Shown here: positions 21,786 through 33,114 of the stretch, in pieces
How the letters are laid out: every line of letters begins with the position of its first letter
How positions within the stretch are numbered: the first letter of the stretch is position 1
Source: Micrasema longulum
Taxonomy: Eukaryota > Arthropoda > Insecta > Trichoptera > Brachycentridae
DNA: 64,000 nt
NCBI GenBank assembly: GCA_022494885.1
Contig: JAGVSM010000876.1
Location: 1 to 64,000 of the forward strand
Reading direction: 5' to 3'
Program-made: the position numbers and the translations under genes
The notes under the pieces: generated by a model
The model's input: the letters and a program-made list of their open reading frames with translations, nothing else
What the model was told of the DNA's origin: nothing
Databases searched by the model: none

Positions 21786-22472
21786 ATCAGTCATGAATTT
21801 TTAAATTACGATTTTTTACTAAAAACATTAAATTTGTTCAAACTTAACGATAGAAGAAAAATTATAGACCTTTTAAATTTATTCAAAATATTAAATTCAA
21901 TGTGGGATTGCCCTGAACTATTATCTCTCATCAACTTCAGGGTGTCTGAAAGAATGACTAGACAGGTGCCACCGTTTTGTATCAACAATTCACGGACAGT
22001 GTATACTTGTAATGCCGCATTGAATAGACTTCATGAACTCGGCAATAGTTGTTCCCACGTATCTGATATATTTAGTGTAGGGTATTGTTCCTATAGAACA
22101 AACCTTTTGAACTTTTTCAAAGATGGTGAATGATAATTATATTTATTTATTCACGCATTTCATAATTTATATATTTACAGTTTTTTGTTCACTTTGCCTA
22201 GCTGTGTGAAACAGTACTTATGATTTTCTTGTTGTTTTACTGTAGAATGTTTTATTATTCAAACTTATTACTGAATATGCTGCATAATTATTAGGTTATT
22301 TTTTTAAATATAAATCTCGTATAATTTTTGGTTTAATTTTTTTATATTTATAAATCTTGGGTATAAGGTAATTCATGTTTTAAAAAAAATATATTAAGCC
22401 AAATATGTTAATATTATAAACGTTTGAAAAAGGCTGATTTGCCGTTTATGTTTATAAAATAAAATAAATAAA
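21786..22472 (+). pseudogene. Jockey-like LINE (family J1) 3' end, copy 1
   Basis: The frame 21834-22133 contains LNDRRKIIDLLNLFKI, SLINFRVSERMTRQVPPF and RLHELGNSCSHVSDIFSVGY, ending KDGE and a stop. The 3' UTR ends 'ggctgatttgccgtttatgt' plus an AAATAAATAAA tail near 22455-22472. Near-identical copies lie at 48850-50090 (split) and 60347-62712 (split). The sequence 'cagtcatgaa' is repeated directly at the left edge. Confidence 0.85.
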
Positions 22473-22639
22473 ATATTACTTTGCTTTTTTTCACATACTG
22501 TTAACTTTCAATAACTGTTGTATTTGCTTTTAATATTATTTTTTTTATTTGAAAATTTATACGGATTATTACGGATTATTACATTCATTTTACATAAATA
22601 ATATATACATTTTTCATTTATACTCTGTTGTTCAAAATA

Positions 22640-23110
22640 ATATTTTTTACATCTTTAAAGTTTGTCTAAGTCTTTTGTTTAGTTTTGTCTGGTAGTTTAT
22701 TGTATAATTTCAGTCCCTGGTTCATTAGTCTTGATTGTCCTTGTCTTGTTTTAGAAAGTTGTATATGGTATTTGTCTAATATTCTCGTATTATGTCCATG
22801 TTGACTACAATTTTTTACTAGTTTTAGTTCTTCGTCTACAATTACATTAGTGGCTAATTTATGGATAAATTAATAATAATGATTCTAGTTGAAAGAGTTC
22901 AGTTATATTTAATTGCTTAGTTTGTTTAAAAAGTTCTCAGGTTGCAGTTAAATAGGGAAGGTCATTTACTAACTTTAATATTTTATTTTGTTGTCTTTGT
23001 AGTCTGTTTATGTCATTTTGATATCCTGCTCCCCATAATAGTTACGTATAACATATTTTAGTTTTTACATAGGCTTCATACATTAGAATTTTTTCCGTTT
23101 TTGGAACAAA
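22640..23110 (-). pseudogene. Degenerate LINE C-terminal fragment
   Basis: On the minus strand, broken frames give KILKLVNDLPYLTAT, ELFKQTKQLNITELFQLES and, closer to the 3' end, KTRTIKTNEPGTEIIQ-like sequence. This is the region after the reverse transcriptase of a CR1/Jockey-like LINE, with several stops and shifts. Confidence 0.6.
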
Positions 23111-23720
23111 GTTTTTGATTTTTTAAAAAAGACTCGATAATGTCGCCACTTTGCTAATTAAATTGTTGATATGAATTTTCCATGTTAATTATGTCATTAA
23201 ATTTATATTTACCTGTTATTTTCTTAAATAATTATGAAAAACCTGTGAATTGAACAATAAAAAAGTGATATAAAAACAGTTTAGCCTTACGGCTTTATTA
23301 CTAATAAAGATAAATTATTTTCGAGGTGAGATTTTTATGACCCATTGTGATATGAAAAATAAAATAAATTCTCTAGGGCCCCTTCCACCCCAAGGGACAG
23401 AACTGCGAACAATGATATGCACAGAGTCGAACAACTCAATAATAAAAGCGGAGATGAAAGGGGGCGCTAAAAAGAGGGTAGTAACAAAATCAATAATGCA
23501 CTGCTACCGCTGTTTGACAAATCGTCGGCAAAAAGGTTACAGCGAATTACTATATTTGATTATTTAACCTATTTTTAGTGTGGTACTAGTAATAATAAAA
23601 TCAACAAGCTACAAAAAGTGGCTTGGTGGGATTTTAGTTTTAGTAAAAATATAACAAGTGAAATTTTTTTAAATTGTAAAAATGTATAATTATGCTATTA
23701 AATCAAATAAATAGTAAAAA
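23111..23720. other. Mostly unassigned; possible LINE 3' UTR at 23590-23720
   Basis: The segment 'ttggtgggattttagtttta' followed by an A-rich end resembles the LINE tails at 30190-30350. The frame at 23337-23567 has no recognised motif. Confidence 0.3.
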
Positions 23721-23912
23721 AAAAATAGGCCAGAGTGCAAATCTAAGAAACGGTTACTAAGACGCTTTGGCCATGTAGAACGAATGGATGACCTGGACCT
23801 GGAGCAGTCCCCGGAGCTCTGGACTACATGGTCTTCAGTACTGCACTCTATGGAGAGAGCGATCTTTAAACATCAGTCAATTTTATAAGGAAGATAATAA
23901 CCACGCTGGGGT
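23721..23912 (+). pseudogene. RTE-like LINE C-terminal scrap
   Basis: A plus-strand reading KRLLRRFGHVERMDD followed by LWTTWSSVLHSMERAIFKHQ and a stop is consistent with the 'FGHVERM' C-terminal region of RTE-like elements. About 60 codons remain. Confidence 0.55.
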
Positions 23913-24047
23913 AACATGAACAGCCGCCATCTACCGAGATTTTTTTATTATCAAAAACATTTTTCACTTTGTGGTATGACATTTTACACTTATTTATTTA
24001 TACATTTGTATAAACCACTTTAATTTTTATAATTACACTTCAACCGG

Positions 24048-24640
24048 TTTCGAGGTTACTACCCCATCGTCAGGAATTTAACTAACTTATAATTACACGC
24101 GTTGCTATTTATATAATAAAACATTGTATGAAAAAGTCAGAAAATTGAAAGAAAGAGAGAGAAAGAAGATAAAATAAATCATAACGGGAATAGTTTTAAA
24201 AGAGGACTCGAAGTTAAATTTAATTGATTATTTATTATTGGAAGTTTTGGATTAATGGCTTTACTAATTTCTAATCGTTCTAAATGTTCTAAACGAAAAC
24301 CATTTTTATTGACATGCAAAATTTCTACACACGTTTCTTGATTAAATTCATGGTTTTCGGATATAAGATGATTTGCGGATTCTGAAAAATTATTATTACT
24401 CAGACATCGTATATGTTCTTTGATTCTATAATTTGGGCAATTTAAACAATTTAATTTATAAATTCCCGAATGATTTAATTTATCATCCTTATCTTTACAA
24501 TTTGTTAATATTTTACCTATGTCATTATTAGTATAAAAAGCTGGCCTAATATTGTTAGGTAAAATTTGTGCTATATTATTAGAAAATGAATTAATGTACA
24601 AAATTCTACGCCAGTTCTCATTTTTATTGGAAATATTTTG
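24048..24640 (-). pseudogene. Penelope-like element: GIY-YIG endonuclease region and 3' end
   Basis: The minus frame 24601-24179 contains GIYKLNCLNCPNY, then RIKEHIRCLSNNNFSESANH, LISENHEFNQETCVEILH and RLEHLERLEISKAI. This is the order of a Penelope GIY-YIG domain, but the YIG part and the arginine stretch expected right after CPNY are missing, so the nuclease should be inactive. Toward the 3' end (24048-24086) the 'accggtttcgaggttacta' block is the sequence commonly found at Penelope 3' ends and recurs in variant form at five other places in the window. Confidence 0.8.
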
Positions 24641-24721
24641 GGAACTGTATAAGTATTTTTTCTAATATATTGTTTATTTTACTAGAAACTGATAGCTAAA
24701 ATTGTGCAATCAACGAGCCAA

Positions 24722-24812
24722 AAAAACCCTTGAGGTGAATGAGCGCCCTTGAGGTGATTTTCACAAAAATGGCGCCATATAAATTATCCAAACATTATTA
24801 TTATTATTATGA
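24722..24812 (+). mobile_element. L2-like LINE 3' tail
   Basis: 'gcgcccttgaggtgattttc' followed by 'aatggcgccatataaatt' and (ATT)n is the 3' end pattern of L2-type LINEs (a GCGCT-containing stem, then ATATAAAT and a short tandem repeat). It matches the tails at 38615-38700 and 40303-40352 on the other strand. Confidence 0.65.
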
Positions 24813-25261
24813 CGAAAGAATGGTAACGAAGGACGTGACCTCAATTATATTATTTTATTTTATTCAGAAAACATACAGTCATACATAATAAGTATTAAAA
24901 ACAACATTTTTTTAACATAAAAAGACCAATTAAGTTTTCATAAATTATGCAAAAGATATAAACATTAAATGTGACAAAAAAAAAATTTCAAGTGAGAAAA
25001 GAATAATTGTTGACATTTGCGTTTTCCATGGAGGTAATAAATTAAAATAAATAAAAATACCGAATGTACACTCCGAGCCATCCACGCACACACATGAACG
25101 CACATATAAAACATACACAAACATATACATTACATGCGGCACATATACATAGCATAAACCACTCAAGATGCACATTCAGCAACTCTCCCAAATAATCGAC
25201 CCCATGAAGAAATTTTCTGTACAAATGCAACGTGCAGTTAAAAATGTCTACATCAACACTG
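24813..25261. other. Unassigned; LINE-tail-like segment at 24845-24940
   Basis: 'ttattcagaaaacatacagt' resembles the repeated blocks at 36285 and 36590. The remaining CA-rich stretch (25080-25160) codes for nothing supportable. Confidence 0.3.
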
Positions 25262-26294
25262 AGTCCATTATAATTATGAACGCTATCTTCATCTGTACAT
25301 ATCGAGACGGTATGCTTAACTTCTATACTATCTGTATCTTTTTCGGTATGTTCTACGAGGTCATATGATAAAGTCCAACCAATAAATGACCCAAGAATTT
25401 AGTCCGCGTTACTTACTTCATTAACATTAAAAATAGTTCTCATTTATATTTTAAATAGGCTTCTGTAATAAAAAGCAATTTTAAACCTCAATAAATCCCA
25501 ATTCAAGTAAAAAACGCTCGGTTAAATATGATTTTTATATGACTTTTGACAATTACCAAGACGGTATGCTTAACGATCGTCTGTATTTATCTACTGCGCG
25601 ATTACTAGGCTGTCTCCATTAACGTCTCGATACGTATACTCAGACATATAGTAAAATAGATGGAAAATATAAAATAATTAATTATTTTTTATAGTGGCAA
25701 CTCTCTTACGCCTAGATACTCTTATATGTTAATAAGGCAGAATCTAGCGACATTATTTTTTGCATCTATGCGTTCGTTTTACCAAACTGACAGTTATGTT
25801 GGAATTTAATTCTACTTCAAAATTGACTTATTTCACTTTCGTATTTTTAATAGGCTTTTAAGAAAAAAAATGCCAACCTCAGAACGATTAAAAATTTAAA
25901 TAAATCGTATATAAAGGAAAAATTGCTCGGTGGAACAAAATTTTCGACACTTTTAATATGTAGATATGTGTATCGAGGGGTAGTAGACCCGTCGGTACAA
26001 ACCGATGTACTTGTATGAAAACTTGATGGTGGGGATATCGGTAGTGTATCTTCGTAATCGGTCGGGAGAATTTTATCTTCAACTATGATGTCATACTATA
26101 GCTATGTCACTTTAGAGCGTAGATATGTGTACTGTGACGTACACTTCCCCTTGTTTCATATCGATGAACCTACCCTAAAATTGAAGGTGGGGGTCGGTAG
26201 TGTATCTTCGTAATCACTCGAGAGAATTTATCTTCAACTATACCGTCATGGTGAAGGTATGACGTCCTTATCTTCCCATCATAATCGAGGCCCT
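25262..26294. mobile_element. GGGCCTC-terminus DNA transposon, copy C
   Basis: The left end is degenerate ('gtccattataattatgaacg', then 'tatcgagacggtatgctta'); the right end is clear (on the other strand CCAGGGCCTCGATTATGATG). The body aligns with copies A and B and has the same two-unit tandem in its right third. It lacks the insertions seen in A and B and is the most compact full-length copy. Confidence 0.75.
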
Positions 26295-26439
26295 GGACCG
26301 GAAATCATATTGGATACTTATTATCCCGAAAAATATGTCATTCTATCGGGAAAATTCTTATTGCTTAGCGACTAAACTTAACTATTTTTTCTCTTTTACA
26401 AAAACTAGTATTTAAATTTATTTATACTAACTGTGTTAG

Positions 26440-26555
26440 TCTCTGTCAACTAATTGCTCGTCCCAACTCAACACAGGACGTCTTGTCCCATGGAGTTAGG
26501 ACTTAGGTCTCAAATAATGTACAATAAACTGTCTGAATAAATAAATAAATAAATT
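26440..26555 (+). mobile_element. LINE 3' UTR fragment with (AAAT)n tail
   Basis: The sequence ends 'aataaactgtctgaataaat' and an (AAAT)n run at 26534-26553, the usual end of Jockey-type copies in this window. No coding part remains. Confidence 0.45.
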
Positions 26556-28303
26556 GTACAAGAGAAGTTGTTTACTTGTGATTAGCTAGTTTAATATTGT
26601 CAACAATATCTTTCTGAAATTAATTTATCAAATATTTTTGTGTACCGTATATTATATTATCTTATATATACTTACTGTATACTAATTTTTATTATTTGTT
26701 TTTAAAATTAATTTGTTAATACCATTTTTTGGCTTAAATTCTTTACATGTTATTTACAATTTGCTTTTCAATTATAACATTTTTCTTATCTCCATATTAA
26801 TCTTTTTTTCTTTTTTACAATGCAAAGTTTCACCTTTTATTTTGCATTGCAGCATACTTTTTTGTGTCTATATAAAAAAAAAATATGCATTAAAAAAGAA
26901 AGAGTTGTTTATTTTAAAAATTATTACTTACTATGTTTGTACTTAACTGTATATTTTTTGTAAATGCCTTATGGGCGTATTGTAAAATAAAAATAAAAAA
27001 TAATAATAACGTATCACTCAAATTTGGGTGCTTAGCCGAGAAAAAATAAAAGAAAAGTGGTTGTATTTATTTTTAAACGTATTCCTAAAAGATTATTCGC
27101 ACAAGTTAGAAAAGGATTATGAAATATGCCGATTTTGCTATTTCGCCGGTCAAATTGTGTTATATTCCCGAAACGTGCGAGGCAAAAGACATGTACATAA
27201 ATTTATTACAAAAATAAGAACAGCCTTGTAATGTTGAACTAGGAACCACGCCCTTACATAAACAGTAGTAATATTATGAATTATTTATAGACAGAAATAC
27301 AAACGAAGGAGCGTCAACAACAAATATATTTTTGAATGGTTTTTGCTCTAGCAAAAAATGTTTATTCTTTTCCAGGTGATTAATACGCTACGAATAAATA
27401 TAGGTAATTTATTCGTAGCTACATCAAACAACTATTTTTTTTAAATATCTAATGAAGATAAATTAGTTAACATAACATTATGTATTTGTAATAATGTGGA
27501 TATTCGTGTTTTTACCTGCGTGATTTTCGAGTCATTGACATTTAAAAACAGATTTTCCGAAAGCAGAATGTAATTATTGTATGAACTCATTGTTTGTAAA
27601 TCTAATGATATAATTATCCAATTTCGTAATGAATCTAAAATTCAGATTACTCAGAAGCCATGACCCAAAACGATTTGCGCACAGGTTCAGAAGAGAAGAT
27701 GGTGTAAAAACAAATAAGATGTATTGTGGCATTCAGTAATCTAGCGGATATTTTATGAACTAAAATTTGGTTCGAATATTGGCTAGCTACGGCTTTAAGT
27801 ACGGTTTAATAGATGTCACTATTTATTAATTTTTAACAACATTATCCTACGGTAGTTCTTCTACTCATAAGTAGATGGCCGACATACTATGTTGAATTTA
27901 TTTTTAATACGTAAAGTAGCTTCTCGCAGAAATTAATATAGGCACACATTTGTTTAATTTTAAAAATTTTAGCATCACTCAGTGAAATAGTTTTTCTGGA
28001 AAATTAAAACTTCCGAGTATCGAAAATAGGCGTTACAAAACCTAACTTTTTGCACGCCGCGCCGGATTTTTTTCATTGTGATAGTGATTGAAATAATAGT
28101 CTGCATCCGTTTTATTTTAATTTAAACTATTTCAGTACGCTCTGCAATTACCTTTATACTAATCCCCACGAATATAATATTTATTACTAACATTAAATTA
28201 ATTGTAGCATTGTGCTGCGAACGAATAAACATTTTTATGCACCAATCAGGGCGCGCCAACCGATGGCACGCTTACAACAATTAATACCCCACTATTTAAA
28301 TAT
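26556..28303. other. Long stretch without a supportable gene
   Basis: Short frames (26713-26946, 27028-27231) show no motifs. 26945-27010 ('gccttatgggcgtattgtaa' plus an A-rich tail) may be a LINE 3' end. An acceptor-like 'tgtttattcttttccag' at about 27360-27376 is noted but has no convincing exon after it. Confidence 0.35.
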
Positions 28304-29645
28304 GTACTGATTGAGGAACAGCACGGATTTAGAACTGCTAGATTAACTACCTCAAATTTGCTGGAATATTCACATACTATTACCAAAGCACTTGAGAGTG
28401 GTCAGCAAGATGATGTTCTCTACAAAGACTTTGCAAATGCATTTGATAAAGTTAACCATAAAATTCTTATTGCTAAATTACATGCTCTTGGATTAAGAGA
28501 CCCGTTATTGTCATTCATTGAATCTTATATATGTGAAAGACAGCAAAAGGTTATGATTGGGAACTGTTTATCAGGCAGTATCGATGTTTCATCAGGTGTA
28601 CCCCAGGGTGCCCACCTGGCACCCCTTCTTTTTAATTTGTTTATTAACGATGTAGCAAATGTATTCTCCTTTACTCGTTTTTGGCTCTTTGCGGACGACA
28701 GTGAAATTCTTAAAATTATTCAAAATACAAATGACTGTTTGCTGCTTCAATCGGATATTGGTTCTTTGAATATGTGGTGCAAAGCCAGCTATCTACAATT
28801 AAATATTAAAAAATGTAAAATAAATGTCTTTTTATAGAATGAAAAACCTATTTACTTTGATTACAAAATTGAAAATATTAATTTAGATGTAGTCAAGTCT
28901 ATTAAGGACCTCGGAGTTATCATGAACTGTAAACTTACCTTTAATGAACATATCGATACTATGATTAACAAGTCACTGAAACTCTTGGGTTTTCTTAGCA
29001 GGACATCTAGTGACTTTACTAATATGTTCACGGTTAAAACACTGTATTGCCCACTTGTTCATCCTCTTTTAGAATATGCATCCGTGGTCTGGTCTCCCTT
29101 CTATGTAGGCCGGATAAATCATATCGAATAGGTGCAACACCGTTTGCTAAGAAAAGTAGCATGTATGATTGGCCTCGAGAGGCGAGACTACACTTACAGA
29201 GAAATGGAGTCAATGTTAAAAATCTCAAGTCTACAAAAACGTAGAAATAACAACGACTCACATTTATGTTTAATTTACTAAATGGCTTTATTGATGTACC
29301 ATCGTTGCTGGAATAAGTGGCATTCAATGTTCCGATCCGCCGGTTGCGAAATAATAATGTGCTGTTCCTCGATCAACACAGCACAAACCATGGCTCGCAT
29401 GCACCAATGTCCCGATTGTGTCGTATTGTAAACTCGAGACAAGATCTGGACTTTTTGGTGCAAGTCTTTATAGATTTAAAAATTCACTAAGATAGACCGG
29501 ATCTTGTCTTCAGGTAGTAATTTTTTTTTTGTCCTAGCTTTAATTTGATTTAATTGTATTTTATTTTTTTGGTGCTTGTATTTATTATAAGAAATTGTAT
29601 TTACCATTGTTAGAATGGACTGCAAGTCCGTCAAATAAATAAATA
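28304..29645 (+). pseudogene. Jockey-like LINE, reverse transcriptase to 3' end, frame-broken
   Basis: From 28304 the frame reads EEQHGFRTARLTTSNLLEYS, FANAFDKVNHKILIAKLHAL, SGVPQGAHLAPLLFNLFIND and WLFADDSEI (the catalytic F-ADD box), stopping at 28835. It resumes in another frame with DLGVIMNCKLTFNEHIDTMI and PLLEYASVVWSPFYV, a stop, then a decayed C-terminus. The (AAAT)n tail lies at about 29632-29645. 'VPQG' is followed by AHLAP rather than the usual SVLGP, and the aspartate in 'YKDFANAFDKV' sits in the expected catalytic place. The copy is 5'-truncated and inactive. A 3' fragment of the same family is at 51040-51371. Confidence 0.85.
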
Positions 29646-29679
29646 ACATAGTTATCTCGTAAAAACCACTTCTCTAACA

Positions 29680-30153
29680 TGTGCAGTAGGTTTGCATACA
29701 CTCGTATTCGAACGCGATGCCCTCCGACATCCCTCAACCACCCGCGCTTACCCCATTTCCCGCAAGACCCTTAATTTTTGTCATCCCCCTTAATTTCGGC
29801 CTTTATAAGGCGGATTCCGAGCTCCAGAAGTCGGAGTAATCCGGGTCGTCTTCTAGCCTTTCTGCTTACCTATCTTCTTGGTACTTTTGGCAGACACCTA
29901 CTCAGGGCTCTCCTAGCGAACCAGCTTGCTTTCCTTATCTGGAACTCTCTGGTACCAGGCCACAGGTCATATTATACTGTCAACCCTTGCTAACCTAGTC
30001 GCTTGCCTTATTTGGCACAACCGGATTCTTTGGTCAGCCGTACAATTTGATTAATCCCGATCATAGTAATTGATCCCGAGTACCTACTCGGCGAAGATCG
30101 GATGCTGGATGTTAGGCCCTTTCTTCAATAAAATAAAATCCGTTTTATTTACA
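29680..30153 (+). mobile_element. Possible solo LTR
   Basis: A pyrimidine- and GC-richer block contrasts with its surroundings. It starts TGTGCAG and ends TTTACA, contains a TATA-like 'ctttataaggcgg' near 29803 and an AATAAA signal near 30127, the usual order in an LTR. No matching 5-bp duplication was found at the proposed ends and no second copy exists here, so this may equally be another repeat or a promoter. Confidence 0.35.
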
Positions 30154-30189
30154 ATTAGTTAAATATTAATTAAACAAATTATAAATAAA

Positions 30190-30352
30190 ACTTTTTTTTT
30201 TCAAGGGAGTTGATTGGGAGCCTTTGTGGGATTTTTTGTTTACTATTTTTCTCTTAATATGTATTTCATTGATATGTAATTATGCTTTTTTTTTTAATAA
30301 TCTGTTTTATTATCATGTTTATTGTAAAAAAACAAAAAAAAATAAATAAACA
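30190..30352 (+). mobile_element. LINE 3' UTR tail, plus strand
   Basis: 'tttgtgggattttttgttta' to an A-rich end with AATAAATAAAC. The reverse complement of 30395-30595 matches it over most of its length. Confidence 0.5.
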
Positions 30353-30394
30353 TTCACGAATTGAAATGTGTCGATTTTTAAAATATTTTTTAAT

Positions 30395-30595
30395 TATTTT
30401 TTTTTGTTTTTTTTTACAATATACTTAAGAGGTAAAACAGAGTACGAGTATTAAAAAAAATAAAGAACAATTATATTGCAATGGAATACAAATAAACAGT
30501 AAAAATAGTAAACAAAAATCCCACAAGGCATGGCCTGTTTGTGGGTATACAAAAAATGTCAATGAATTTTTTGCTCCTATAACAAATAGACAGGT
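30395..30595 (-). mobile_element. LINE 3' UTR tail, minus strand
   Basis: This is the inverted partner of 30190-30352, sharing 'gtgggatttttgtttactat' on the minus strand and a poly-T start near 30395-30415. The two copies face tail to tail. Confidence 0.5.
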
Positions 30596-30597
30596 AT

Positions 30598-30931
30598 AAT
30601 ATTAACATATTACAACAGAGATGAAGAACATTTAAGAGAAGGTAATATAGAAGTCCAGGCATCTACAGGGCTTATGACCTGTCAATGGCTGGTTAAGGTG
30701 GCCACTTTACACACTGTAACATTCACCATTCTGGCCATATTTGAACATCTATATTTCTTCAATTCTTTCATCTGTTGATGTTTGTGAAGTTGTAGATACC
30801 TAGACTTCTATATTACCTTCTCTTAAATGTTCTTCATCTCTGTTGTAATATGTTAATATAAACAGCTTCCGAAGGAGTTGAATCCAGCACTTGTCTAAAA
30901 AAAATTTGGACAAACTCAAAATATTGTTTAG
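30598..30931. mobile_element. Foldback family F, subfamily 'agagatgaag'
   Basis: It begins 'taacatattacaacagagat' and has the inverted 'tctctgttgtaatatgttaa' near 30835-30858. The outer arm 'ggagttgaatccagcacttg' follows. The centre is deleted compared with 41330-42060. Confidence 0.8.
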
Positions 30932-31007
30932 GTATAATACTTTTGTGTAATATAAGAAAGACGACAAAAATATTCTTTAAAAGATTAGAAGGTACTTTTT
31001 TATTTTA

Positions 31008-31385
31008 TACAGGGTGTTCTTTAAACTCTGTCACATCCGAAACCACGATGATCAGTGTGAGCAAGAAGACATATTGGCACATTAAAATAATTTTTTAGAA
31101 CTTTAAAAATTTACAAAAATAAAATATGAAATAAAACAACTGATTGCTTACTTCTGCAGGAGAGAAACGAGGAGATGGAAGGGGGGAGTCTGATACACTG
31201 TCAGCCGCGCGGCCACGCCCCCCTCGCTTCTCCCCTGCAGAAGTCAGCAACCATTTGTCTTTTTAAATATTTTATTTTTGAAAATGTTCTTCATTCTAAA
31301 TATTTTTTTAATATGCTAATATGTCTTCTTGCCTATCCTGATCATCGTGGTTTCGGATGTGACAGGGTTTAAAGAACATCCTGTA
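31008..31385. mobile_element. TACAGGG MITE, copy 2
   Basis: Ends TACAGGGTGTTCTTTAAAC and, from the other strand, TACAGGATGTTCTTTAAAC are flanked by TA on both sides (31006-31007, 31386-31387). The internal inverted repeat around 'cttctgcaggagagaaacga' gives a long hairpin. It lies directly upstream of an RTE-like fragment. Confidence 0.85.
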
Positions 31386-31389
31386 TATT

Positions 31390-32102
31390 ACAAGGAATAT
31401 TTTGGGAGTATAATGGAGATACTTTGAAACAGGTCGAAGAATTTGTATATCTGGGTAGTATGTTTACTAGAGATGGAAATATGGACAAGGATATTGAAAG
31501 GAGGGTTAGTGCCGGTAACAGAGTTAATGGTGCCTTAAAGTCTATCGTAGCAAATAAGTGTCTATCGCAAGAGGCTAAATTAGCAGTTCATAATGGAGTT
31601 CTGGTACCAACCCTAATGTATGGAAGCGAAGCATGGAGTTGGAAAAAAAAGGGACGAAAGTAGACTGAATGCTGTTGAAATGCGATCCCTCAGGCGAATG
31701 TGCGGAAAAACAATGTGTGATAGGTGCCCTAATGTCGAAATTAGAGCAGAATGCAAGGCTGAGTTAAGCATTATCGACAAAATTAAGAAAGGTCTTTTGC
31801 GATGGTTCGGTCATGTGGAGCGAATGAATGATGAAAGAACGGCTAAAAAGATTTATGATGCGAATGTGTCTGGTTGTAGAAATCGAGGAAGGCCGAGAAA
31901 GACATGGCATGATCAAGTACAACAAATTCTTGAAAGTGGTCATGTGAAAAGTCGGAATAATCGACGTGCGTGCATGAGAAGATGTATGAATGTGAAGGAA
32001 GCAAAGGAAGTGTGCCAGGACAGAGTGGTGTGGCGTTCTATCCTCTCTGCCTACCCCTCCGGGGAAATGGCGTGATGGTACGTTAGTTAGTTAGTTAGTT
32101 AT
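31390..32102 (+). pseudogene. RTE-like LINE C-terminal region with one frameshift and (GTTA)n tail
   Basis: The frame reads LKQVEEFVYLGSMFTRDGN, ERRVSAGNRVNGALKS, VPTLMYGSEAWSW, breaks in the A-run at about 31641-31649, then continues SRLNAVEMRSLRRM, LLRWFGHVERMNDERTA, GRPRKTWHDQV to the stop at 32073-32075. It is closely related to the 19.8-21.6 kb copy. Six bases after the stop a (GTTA)5 tail starts (about 32082-32102), so there is almost no 3' UTR. Confidence 0.85.
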
Positions 32103-33106
32103 TTTGATGTTTTTGTTTATAAAGGGCAACAAAATTTATCAATGAAAATTTTTTAATATCTTTAGTTTGAATCCAGGATGGGGCGTGTTTTTTAAAAAGA
32201 GGAAAGTTTGGGATCAATGAAATATTATCAGTAAAAAAAGAATTAAGATTTTTGAGCCTATAAAATATGCATTTGCTGGGCTCGTTGAAAAGTTTAAATC
32301 TTTTCAAATACCTCTGAATAAATTAAATAAAAATGCCCTTTTAATAAAAGATATCTAATCTCTGGTTATTTTACATAGTAAGTTATCCGAGGCTGATAGC
32401 TATTTTTGTGTTTTACAGCACAGGTTCAAGGCCGTACACGGAATATTTTTAACAACATTTTTAATCTAACTATGTTGAAAAAAACAACACGATACTTTTA
32501 TACAAATACTAATTCTACCATCACGAATCTACCTAACGATGCATACACTTCAACACGCCATCGTTAAGCCTCTATCATTGTTACTCTATGATACCTAAAT
32601 AATTTATTCAAAATCAGAATATACATTGAAGTAATTAAAGTTCTTTATATTCCAATATTAAATTATTTATGGAGTTCTGAATTTAAGAAATAAGGCAAGT
32701 GTATATCAAGTGTATATTTTTTATGGCTTGTATGATTCGAAAGTACAGTCACAGTCGAAAAAAATGGTGATGATGCCCATGATTTCGACAGAAGGATAAT
32801 CAATAAAAAAACAAATAAAAATAACATAAAGACAACTTAAACAAATACATACTAATACCACTTTCGGACAAAGGGATTGTGAGTACTATGCAATTAAAAT
32901 CTATAACCTACTCCACTGTATATTAAAACAATTAGAAATGAGAAAATATTCAAAAAGGCTATAAAAAAATGGACAGTGGAGCTTGGTAGAAGTCAAATGG
33001 ATTGTCTCATTCGCATAAACCAATGTTGAATAAATTGCTCCACAAATGTATAATTTATGTTTTGTTTTTTTATTTTTTTGTGAGTTTTATAATATAAATA
33101 ATAAAG
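32103..33106. other. Unassigned intergenic sequence
   Basis: No supportable gene. A 70-codon minus frame at 32095-32307 has no recognised motif. Confidence 0.35.
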
Positions 33107-33114
33107 GTGTACAT

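Noticed and set aside
27377..27404. 28-bp microexon between a good acceptor and GTAATT
   Set aside because: Too short to judge, changes the reading frame and has no supporting neighbour.
32082..32102. GTTA repeat resembling the insect telomere repeat TTAGG
   Set aside because: The unit is four bases, it is only five units long, and it sits exactly at the 3' end of an RTE-like LINE as its tail.
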